Source of the DNA: Oscillatoria sp. Prado101
Lineage (GTDB): Bacteria > Cyanobacteriota > Cyanobacteriia > Cyanobacteriales > Oscillatoriaceae
DNA length: 9,388 bases
Reading direction: 5' to 3'
Assembly: GCA_025454445.1 (NCBI GenBank)
Contig: JALOOK010000132.1
Span: 1-9,388 of the forward strand
This document shows, in pieces, positions 1 to 4,633 of this stretch. Made by a program: the position numbers and the translations under genes. How positions within the stretch are numbered: the stretch's first letter is position 1; every line of letters begins with the position of its first letter. The notes under the pieces are model-generated. The model was given only the letters and a program-made list of their open reading frames with translations, had not been told where the DNA came from and searched no databases.

Positions 1-536
1 TGCTGAACGTGCAAAAGATAGCCAATAACAACGGCATCACTTGGGATGTTGTGAAAACCGGGCCCTATGCCGACACTCAAACCTCTGTCCGCCCCAAAAC
101 CGATCAAGAGCTCGCCATCTACCGCCAGCTGGTGCAGCAGGTGTATGAGCAATTCCTAAATAGAGTCGCCGAGTCTAGGAAAATTCCCAAGCAAAAGGTA
201 GCGCAGATTGCCCAAGGGCGGGTGTGGTCGGGGGTGGAAGCGCAGAAGATTGGCCTGGTCGATACGATCGGCGGCATTCAAGACGCGATCGCGGAGGCTG
301 CCAAGCAGGCCAAGCTGGGGGACGGCTGGCGAGTGGAAGAGTACCCGAAAACCCGCAGTCTGGAAGAGCGGATTGTGCAAAAACTGCTGGGCGCGAAGGC
401 TGCCCCTTCCGGGGTGCGGCTCGACCCGCTCACGGCTGAGTGGGACAAACTCAAACAGCAGCTGGCCATTCTCGGGCCCCTGAACGACCGCTGGGGCATC
501 TACGCCCGCTTGCCCTACAATTTCCGAATTGAGTGA
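1..536 (+). CDS. sppA: Signal peptide peptidase SppA (protease IV, S49), 3' end only
   Basis: This is the C-terminal 177 residues of a membrane-associated serine protease that degrades cleaved signal peptides; in cyanobacteria SppA has also been linked to light acclimation. The gene enters from the left edge, with frame beginning at base 3, so the GTG at 9 is not a real start. The visible part matches the end of the second S49 domain: GPYADTQTSVRPKT, then an amphipathic helix (YRQLVQQVYEQFLNRVAESR), then the signature AQGRVWSGVEAQKIGLVDTIGG, in which a helix is followed by GLVD and a glycine turn. It ends with the cyanobacterial-type tail YARLPYNFRIE and a TGA. The catalytic Lys and Ser should lie upstream and cannot be checked. 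A HIP1 octamer sits inside the gene. The gene converges with the regulator on the minus strand, with a hairpin between them. The family call is secure; which SppA paralogue this is cannot be told. Confidence 0.93.
   Translation, partial: LNVQKIANNNGITWDVVKTGPYADTQTSVRPKTDQELAIYRQLVQQVYEQFLNRVAESRKIPKQKVAQIAQGRVWSGVEAQKIGLVDTIGGIQDAIAEAAKQAKLGDGWRVEEYPKTRSLEERIVQKLLGAKAAPSGVRLDPLTAEWDKLKQQLAILGPLNDRWGIYARLPYNFRIE
285..292. repeat. HIP1 octamer GCGATCGC
   Basis: A perfect copy of the highly iterated palindrome 1, which is over-represented in most cyanobacterial genomes. It lies within the sppA coding region. It is useful as a taxonomic hint; no local function is implied. Confidence 0.85.
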
Positions 537-550
537 GCTTCAAGAAATCT

Positions 551-584
551 AGAAACCGGGTTTCTTCTCAGAAACCCGGTTTCT
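551..584. terminator. 15-bp inverted repeat between convergent genes; likely bidirectional terminator and dispersed repeat
   Basis: AGAAACCGGGTTTCT (551-565) is followed by TCTC and then its exact reverse complement AGAAACCCGGTTTCT (570-584), giving a perfect 15-bp stem with a 4-nt loop. Each arm is itself a palindrome around one central base. The element starts 15 bp after the sppA stop and lies 42 bp beyond the stop of the minus-strand regulator, where a shared terminator would be expected. There is no U-tract on either side, so classical intrinsic termination is not certain. The same 15-mer recurs at 1356-1388 and 1524-1559, so it is a member of a dispersed repeat family. The structure is certain; the terminator role is inferred. 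Confidence 0.6.
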
Positions 585-625
585 GGCCAAGGAAAGCTGG
601 CCCCCACTCAGGCTTAACCATTACT

Positions 626-1279
626 TTATAAACACGATCCAATGCGGTTGACTTGATAAGCGCACCGCCGATTTCCTTGCATGATATGCTCTACCCGCTC
701 CACATTAACTGCTGTCCCCAGCACGGTTTTAAACACCTCCAGCTCGCACCGGCACAGCAGCTGGCAGGTGCGGGCAGCTGCATGAATTGGACAGTGGTTT
801 TCCACCAGCAGCTGGCTGCCATCGGGCTGTGCGATGACTTCTGCCATGTAGCCTTCTTGGCTGCGAAACTGCGCCAGTGCGGCTACGGCATTTTGCCAGT
901 CGCCGCCACCGGCAATTTCCGCTAACCCCAACTGGTAGTTTTGCACCTGCCGGCTGCTGCGCTCGCAGAGCAGTTTTTCCAGCCCCGCTGCGCCAAACAC
1001 GGTTTCGACGCTGCGCAGCAAGTCAGCCGTCAAGTCTGCGTGGCTGTCGGGAAAGAAATGTCGAGAACCTTCGGTTAGCTGCCACAGTTTAATCGGTCGC
1101 CCCTTTGTCCGCTGCTGTTCTTTATAGGTTACCCACTGTTGGGCTTGCAGCCCTTGTAAGTGCTGCCGCACCGCCATCGGAGACAGCTGCAATTGCTTGG
1201 CTAGGGCGGCGGCACTCTGGCAGCCGTGTATTTTTAATAGGTACAGAATTTGGTTTTTGGTTTTTTGTTTATCCCCCAT
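626..1279 (-). CDS. Cysteine-rich winged-helix transcriptional regulator (SufR-related, COG2345 type)
   Basis: A 217-residue protein. The N-terminus (about 6-66) is a winged helix: SAAALAKQLQLSPMAVRQHL is the helix-turn-helix and TKGRPIKLWQLT the wing, as in ArsR/DeoR-like repressors. The C-terminal half carries a cysteine cluster: C163 in HCPIHAAAR, C172, C176, C178, and C206 in GNRRCAYQV. In the cyanobacterial Fe-S repressor SufR four cysteines are spaced C-X12-C-X13-C-X14-C; here C163-X12-C176 and the last Cys are kept, but the third position aligns with Val191. It is therefore better called a relative than SufR itself. The related CPIC motif reads CPIH here. I infer that it binds an Fe-S cluster or metal and senses redox or metal state. 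The ATG at 1277-1279 is the natural start; no clear ribosome site precedes it. No suf genes are nearby. It diverges from the exoprotein cluster across 807 bp and may regulate it or itself. Confidence 0.85.
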   Translation of the reverse strand: MGDKQKTKNQILYLLKIHGCQSAAALAKQLQLSPMAVRQHLQGLQAQQWVTYKEQQRTKGRPIKLWQLTEGSRHFFPDSHADLTADLLRSVETVFGAAGLEKLLCERSSRQVQNYQLGLAEIAGGGDWQNAVAALAQFRSQEGYMAEVIAQPDGSQLLVENHCPIHAAARTCQLLCRCELEVFKTVLGTAVNVERVEHIMQGNRRCAYQVNRIGSCL

Positions 1280-1288
1280 AGTTAAAAA

Positions 1289-1303
1289 AAGTTTAATAAA
1301 CTT
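1289..1303. promoter_or_regulatory. AT-rich palindrome AAGTTTA-A-TAAACTT at the regulator start; possible operator
   Basis: Two perfect 7-bp arms (1289-1295 and 1297-1303) flank a single central base. It lies about 10 bp upstream of the regulator ATG on the minus strand, where a bound dimer could block transcription or translation initiation. Autoregulation is common in this regulator class. A related sequence sharing AAAAGTTTAA occurs at 1821-1830 on the exoprotein side of the intergenic region. The palindrome is seen directly; the operator role is inferred and weak because the sequence is AT-rich. Confidence 0.4.
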
Positions 1304-1325
1304 CTCTTTCAGAGTAGCTTGCTAT

Positions 1326-1414
1326 AGCGGTTTTCAGTTCGATGAAGTAGGTGCCAGAAACCCGGTTTCTTTAAGAAACCGGGTTTCTCAGTACCTCACT
1401 CAGATGAAAACCGC
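1326..1414. repeat. MITE-like long imperfect inverted repeat with a palindrome pair at its apex
   Basis: The outer arms GCGGTTTTCA (1327-1336) and TGAAAACCGC (1405-1414) are perfect 10-bp inverted repeats. The intervening flanks (about 1337-1355 and 1389-1404) remain loosely complementary. At the centre are AGAAACCCGGTTTCT (1356-1370), TTA, and its reverse complement (1374-1388). The whole can fold into one hairpin of about 88 bp. The left end TATAGCGGTTTTCA resembles a dispersed cyanobacterial element as far as I remember. It has no coding capacity. It could be a non-autonomous mobile element, or one repeat inserted into another. Confidence 0.65.
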
Positions 1415-1490
1415 GCTCCCGCTGTTTGGCTTTTAATTTGCTTATCTATTGGCAGGAAACAGAGCCGGCTTGCTTGGCGTTAACAGCATG

Positions 1491-1516
1491 TAGGGGCGGG
1501 TCAGAGTGCCCGCCCC
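1491..1516. repeat. GGGGCGGG...CCCGCCCC hairpin repeat
   Basis: TAGGGGCGGG is followed by an 8-nt loop and CCCGCCCC, so 1493-1500 pairs with 1509-1516 over 8 bp. The GTAGGGGCGG core recurs at 1997-2007, and its reverse complement (CCGCCCCTAC) occurs at 1611-1620 and at 1664-1673 in the tandem block. This is a small dispersed GC-rich repeat; no function is apparent. Confidence 0.6.
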
Positions 1517-1523
1517 CCGAACG

Positions 1524-1559
1524 AGAAACCGGGTTTATAGCGCGAGAAACCCGGTTTCT
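1524..1559. repeat. AGAAACC palindrome pair, third locus
   Basis: AGAAACCGGGTTTAT (1524-1538), with two changes at its end, is followed by AGCGCG and an intact AGAAACCCGGTTTCT (1545-1559). It is the same repeat family as 551-584 and 1356-1388, with the spacer and one arm diverged. It is immediately preceded by AACGAGAAA, a short string also present at 1930-1938 and 1983-1991. Confidence 0.75.
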
Positions 1560-1569
1560 TTAAGAACGG

Positions 1570-1685
1570 GGGCCCGGGCGGCCAGGGGGGGCTGGGCGGC
1601 CACTATGCAGCCGCCCCTACTGGGCCCGGGCGGCCACGGGGGGGCTGGGCGGCCACGGGGGGGCCGCCCCTACTGGGCCCAGGCG
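1570..1685. repeat. GC-rich tandem direct repeat, period about 52-53 bp, about 2.2 copies
   Basis: Copy one (1570-1621) and copy two (1622-1674) each run from GGGCCCGGGCGGCCA through CTGGGCGGCCAC to CCGCCCCTACT. A third partial copy begins at 1675 with GGGCCC. The copies differ mainly at 1604-1609 versus 1657-1662 and by a single inserted base. GGGCCC and CCCGGG palindromes mark the junctions. The block is almost pure G+C in an otherwise moderate-GC region, and it may be unstable by slippage or form G-rich structures. Confidence 0.75.
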
Positions 1686-1734
1686 ATTTTTAAATAAATG
1701 AAATAAACGTAAAATTGAGAGGCCAGCATTTTTA

Positions 1735-1749
1735 AGAAATTAGGTTTCT
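1735..1749. repeat. Degenerate single copy of the AGAAACC palindrome
   Basis: AGAAATTAGGTTTCT matches the 15-mer repeat with changes confined to the centre, while the outer AGAAA and TTTCT are intact. It is a solitary decayed arm, which suggests an old insertion. Confidence 0.5.
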
Positions 1750-1782
1750 CACCGGCTGGTTTCCACAAGCCAAATTATGTCC

Positions 1783-1799
1783 ACCGGCTTGCTGCCGGT
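1783..1799. repeat. Small ACCGGC-TTGCT-GCCGGT hairpin
   Basis: Six-base perfect arms (1783-1788 and 1794-1799) enclose a 5-nt loop. A further ACCGGC lies at 1751-1756 and could pair alternatively with 1794-1799. There is no U-tract, so it does not look like a terminator. Its role is unknown. Confidence 0.4.
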
Positions 1800-1812
1800 A
1801 TGAACAGGTCGG

Positions 1813-1836
1813 AACTTTGCAAAAGTTTAAATAAGT
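1813..1836. promoter_or_regulatory. AACTTT-GCA-AAAGTT inverted repeat upstream of the exoprotein promoter; possible operator
   Basis: Perfect 6-bp arms (1813-1818 and 1822-1827) flank GCA. The site runs into AAAAGTTTAA (1821-1830), a decamer also present at 1287-1296 beside the regulator start. It lies about 40 bp upstream of the putative -35 element. This is the kind of position an activator or repressor site would occupy, but an AT-rich sequence can produce such matches by chance. Confidence 0.3.
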
Positions 1837-1876
1837 TTATCAGTAGAAATACGCGGGGAGCTGTGAAATCTTAACC

Positions 1877-1906
1877 TTGACGTGAAGTAATAAGTCAGCA
1901 TAATAT
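1877..1906 (+). promoter_or_regulatory. Candidate sigma70-type promoter for the exoprotein operon
   Basis: TTGACG (1877-1882) is a good -35 match. It is followed after 16 bp by CATAAT (1899-1904), or after 18 bp by TAATAT (1901-1906), as -10. Transcription would start near 1911, leaving a leader of about 175 nt before the ATG at 2087. No better pair was seen closer to the gene. Confidence 0.45.
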
Positions 1907-1941
1907 GGGATTAATAAAAGCAGCCCGGCAACGAGAAAAGG

Positions 1942-1981
1942 TGTCGGCTCTGCCGACAAATCCTTCCAGCTGCCATGCTGG
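1942..1981 (+). other. Two hairpins in the exoprotein leader
   Basis: TGTCGGC (1942-1948) pairs with GCCGACA (1952-1958) across a 3-nt loop. CCAGC (1966-1970) pairs with GCTGG (1977-1981) across 6 nt and runs into GGAACGAGAAA, which looks like a fragment of another common cyanobacterial repeat. If transcribed, the two stems sit early in the mRNA leader. No known riboswitch class was recognised. Confidence 0.4.
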
Positions 1982-1996
1982 GAACGAGAAATCTGC

Positions 1997-2057
1997 GTAG
2001 GGGCGGGGCAAGCCCAAGATATCTGCCACCGGCAAATAGCGCCGACTTTCCCCGCCC
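1997..2057 (+). repeat. GC-rich inverted repeat just upstream of the exoprotein start
   Basis: GGGCGGGG (2001-2008) can pair with CCCCGCCC (2050-2057), enclosing a 41-nt loop that contains a small TGCC-ACC-GGCA stem (2024-2034). GTAGGGGCGG (1997-2006) is the repeat core also found at 1490-1499. The structure ends 29 bp before the start codon, close enough to influence translation initiation. Confidence 0.4.
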
Positions 2058-2086
2058 TTGCAAGCAACCCCCCCTAGGCAAGCGCG

Positions 2087-4573
2087 ATGTATATGCAACA
2101 CGGTGCTTACCCATTCCCCACGGCTTGCAGTATTTTATTATTGTGTTTGGCCACAACCGGCCCCCTGCAAGCGCAAATTGTCCCCGATGCCACCCTGCCG
2201 GTGAATTCTGTCGTGACGCCAAATGGCAGCACCAGTGAGATCTCCGGCGGCACAGCTGTCGGTGGCAACCTCTTTCACAGTTTTAAGGAATTTTCTGTCA
2301 AAACCGGCACGACTGCCCACTTCACAAGCGCCCCCGAAATTAGCAACATCTTGACGCGAGTGACGGGGTTGTCAGTTTCCAATATAGATGGTATAATAAG
2401 CGCCTCCGGGAAGGCTAATCTATTTCTGATTAACCCGAACGGGATTATTTTTGGCCCCAATGCCCGGTTAAATATTGGCGGTTCGTTTATTGGCAGTACC
2501 GCCAGCAGCATTAAACTGTCAGATGGCAGCTTTTACAGCGCTGCACCTAGCGCTGCGCTACCGCTGCTGACTGTCAGTGTGCCGGTGGGGCTGCAGTTTG
2601 GGCCAAATCCGGGAGCGATTCGCGTCCTGGGTGCCGGTCACAATCTGAGTGTGGAAACGCCAATCTACTCACCGCTGGTGCGGGGCAATCGGGAGGCGGG
2701 GTTGCGGGTGAGTGCCGGTCATACCCTGGCTTTAGTTGGGGGCGATGTTAGCTTGGAGGGGGGCGTGCTGGCAGCACAGTCCGGGCGCATCGAGTTGGGC
2801 AGTGTGGGGGAAGGGTTTGTCAGTGCGGCTTCAGGAGAGGCTTTCGACTATTCTGGCGCGGGAAGCTTCCGGGATATTCGGCTGTCTCGACAGGCGCTAG
2901 TCGATGCCAGCGGCACCGGTGGCGGAGGTATCTCTGTGCGGGGACGGCAAGTCGAGGTAGGGGATGGCTCAATAATTTTAATGCAAAACTTTGGGGAGCG
3001 GCTGTCGGGGAGGCTGAGCGTTCAGGCTGCAGAGTCTGTCCAACTTAGTGGGACTACCCCAGATGGCAGGATTCCTGGGGGCTTGTACAGTGAAACTTTA
3101 GGCGCGGGAAGCGGGGGGGAAATTGCGGTTTCAACAAGGCAGCTGGTTATTGAAAATGGGGCAGCAATAGCCAGTAAAACTTTCAGTGCTGGGGCGGGGG
3201 GAAATATAACTGTAAACGCTTCAGATTCGGCGGAAGTGATGAACTTTTCCCGGGTGAATCCTGTAAATGTCAGTTTCACTGGTGCCTTCGCGTTCTTCTC
3301 TGGAAATGCTGGAGATATCGCCGTGTCAGCAAGGCGGCTGACTGTGAAAGATGGCGGGAGCGTGATATCTGCCACCTTTGGAAGAGGAGATGGAGGAGAT
3401 GTGAGTGTGAGTGCGGCGGAATCTGTAGAACTGGTGGGAGTAGTGCCTGGTGTTTTTTCGCCCAGCCTTTTAAGTGCGGCAACGATTGGTGCTGGGAATG
3501 CCGGCAGCTTGAGAGTTAGCACCGGCTCTCTGGCGATCCGGGATGGGGGAAGGTTGGATGCTTCCACAGTGGGGGCGGGCAATGCCGGCAGCGTTACGGT
3601 TAACGCCACGGAGTCAGTCGAGATTCGCGGCACAGTTCCTGGATCTGTAAGTCCGAGTTTGGTGATTTCTTCTGCCAATCTTGTAGATGCAATTTTACAG
3701 CAGGCATACGGACTGCCGCCCGTGCCTTCTGGAACCTCTGGAGACATAACGATTAACACTCCTCGCCTGACGGTGAGCGATGGCGCTCAAGTGACTGTCA
3801 GGAATGATGGCAGAGGGGATGCCGGCACGCTGGCTGTAAGATCCGGCTCTATTTTTCTAGACAATAAAAGTGGTCTGACAGCGGCAACCGAATCCGGTGA
3901 AGGGGGGAATATTAACCTGCAAGTGCGCGACTTATTGCTGCTCAGAAATAACAGCCAAATCTCGGCTACTGCCGGCGGCACCGGCAATGGGGGCAACTTG
4001 ACGATTGACGCCCCGGTGATAGCGGCGCTGGAAAATAGCGATATCAGCGCTAATGCTTTTCAAGGTGCCGGTGGCAATATCCAAATCAGCACCTCTGGCA
4101 TCTTTGGCAGCGAGTATCGGGTTGCGCCCACCGCAAACAGTGACATTACTGCCAGTTCGCAATTTGGGGTTTCTGGTACGGTGACAATCTCCAACCCAGA
4201 GGCAGATCCGAGTTCGGGATTGGTGGAATTGCCGGCAAACTTAACCGATCCCGCAGGGGAAATTGTTACCGGCTGTGCGGCGGATAGGGGGAACAGATTT
4301 GCGGTTAGCGGGCGGGGCGGTTTGCCGGAAGATCCCAGCCAAACACTGAGAGGCGCGACGCTTTGGTCGGATTTGCGCCCTGTGCGTACAAGCTCTGCTT
4401 CTGTTGTAGAACGCCGAATCTTGTCTTATTCTGGGGAGAATTCCCAATCGCCAATTGTAGAGGCTACTGGTTGGGTGATTGATGAGAAAGGTAGGGTGCG
4501 GCTGGTGGCGAACTCTCCTGATGTTACTCTGCAAGAAGGGTGGCAAAAAGCTGGGAGATGCGGGGGTAGTTAA
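2087..4573 (+). CDS. Two-partner-secretion exoprotein (TpsA), filamentous-haemagglutinin type
   Basis: An 828-residue secreted, probably surface-exposed protein of the FHA/HMW family. A signal peptide (1-29) ends PLQA before QIVPDATL. The TPS domain (about 30-175) shows GGNLFHSFKEF, the NPNG box at 116-119 with IIFGPNARLNIGGSF after it, and the SAAPSAALPLLTVSVP segment. Residues 200-670 are degenerate beta-helix repeats with the pattern GAGxxGxIxVxxxxLxIxxGxxIxAxT, four or more units, Gly/Ser/Ala rich. The C-terminal module (about 700-828) has GLVELPANLTDP, GRGGLPEDP (742-750), LWSDLRPV and EATGWVIDEKGRVRLV, a set typical of cyanobacterial members. The mature protein has only two cysteines, C730 and C825, both in that module. 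A second in-frame ATG lies at 2093; AGG at 2076-2078 favours 2087 weakly. The usual TpsB transporter is not adjacent. The CHAT protease gene follows after 60 bp, probably in the same operon. Adhesion or surface-layer function is inferred from the family. Confidence 0.9.
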   Translation: MYMQHGAYPFPTACSILLLCLATTGPLQAQIVPDATLPVNSVVTPNGSTSEISGGTAVGGNLFHSFKEFSVKTGTTAHFTSAPEISNILTRVTGLSVSNIDGIISASGKANLFLINPNGIIFGPNARLNIGGSFIGSTASSIKLSDGSFYSAAPSAALPLLTVSVPVGLQFGPNPGAIRVLGAGHNLSVETPIYSPLVRGNREAGLRVSAGHTLALVGGDVSLEGGVLAAQSGRIELGSVGEGFVSAASGEAFDYSGAGSFRDIRLSRQALVDASGTGGGGISVRGRQVEVGDGSIILMQNFGERLSGRLSVQAAESVQLSGTTPDGRIPGGLYSETLGAGSGGEIAVSTRQLVIENGAAIASKTFSAGAGGNITVNASDSAEVMNFSRVNPVNVSFTGAFAFFSGNAGDIAVSARRLTVKDGGSVISATFGRGDGGDVSVSAAESVELVGVVPGVFSPSLLSAATIGAGNAGSLRVSTGSLAIRDGGRLDASTVGAGNAGSVTVNATESVEIRGTVPGSVSPSLVISSANLVDAILQQAYGLPPVPSGTSGDITINTPRLTVSDGAQVTVRNDGRGDAGTLAVRSGSIFLDNKSGLTAATESGEGGNINLQVRDLLLLRNNSQISATAGGTGNGGNLTIDAPVIAALENSDISANAFQGAGGNIQISTSGIFGSEYRVAPTANSDITASSQFGVSGTVTISNPEADPSSGLVELPANLTDPAGEIVTGCAADRGNRFAVSGRGGLPEDPSQTLRGATLWSDLRPVRTSSASVVERRILSYSGENSQSPIVEATGWVIDEKGRVRLVANSPDVTLQEGWQKAGRCGGS

Positions 4574-4633
4574 ACCGCGCCCGACGCGCCTGTTCGCCAA
4601 GGGAAGAGAGAGGATTGTATTTAAGATTGTTAT

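Larger units (their letters stand above)
1280..2086. other. 807-bp repeat-rich intergenic region between divergent genes
   Basis: I see no credible gene here. The short open frames cross palindromes or GC-rich repeats and have no family resemblance. The content from left to right is: an AT-rich palindrome next to the regulator start, a MITE-like long inverted repeat, a GGGGCGGG hairpin, a second AGAAACC palindrome pair, a GC-rich tandem repeat, a degenerate single palindrome, small GCCGGT hairpins, a likely promoter, and a leader with several hairpins. The base composition alternates sharply, with very GC-rich blocks (1561-1685) beside AT-rich ones (1686-1745 and 1820-1850), as expected of accumulated repeats. 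No tRNA or rRNA-like structure was recognised. Confidence 0.8.

Noticed and set aside
626..1279. Naming the regulator sufR
   Set aside because: The third SufR cysteine ligand is missing and no suf operon is adjacent, so only a family-level relation is supported.
1506..1697. A 63-codon open frame over the GC-rich block
   Set aside because: It merely translates the tandem repeat and palindromes; there is no ribosome site or family resemblance.
551..1749. A CRISPR array made of the repeated AGAAACC 15-mers
   Set aside because: The copies are too short and self-symmetric, come as inverted pairs with 3-6 nt spacers, and are hundreds of bases apart.
3022..3759. A 245-codon minus-strand open frame inside the exoprotein gene
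   Set aside because: Its Ala/Pro/Ser-rich periodicity mirrors the repeats of the sense strand; it is a shadow of the beta-helix coding repeats.
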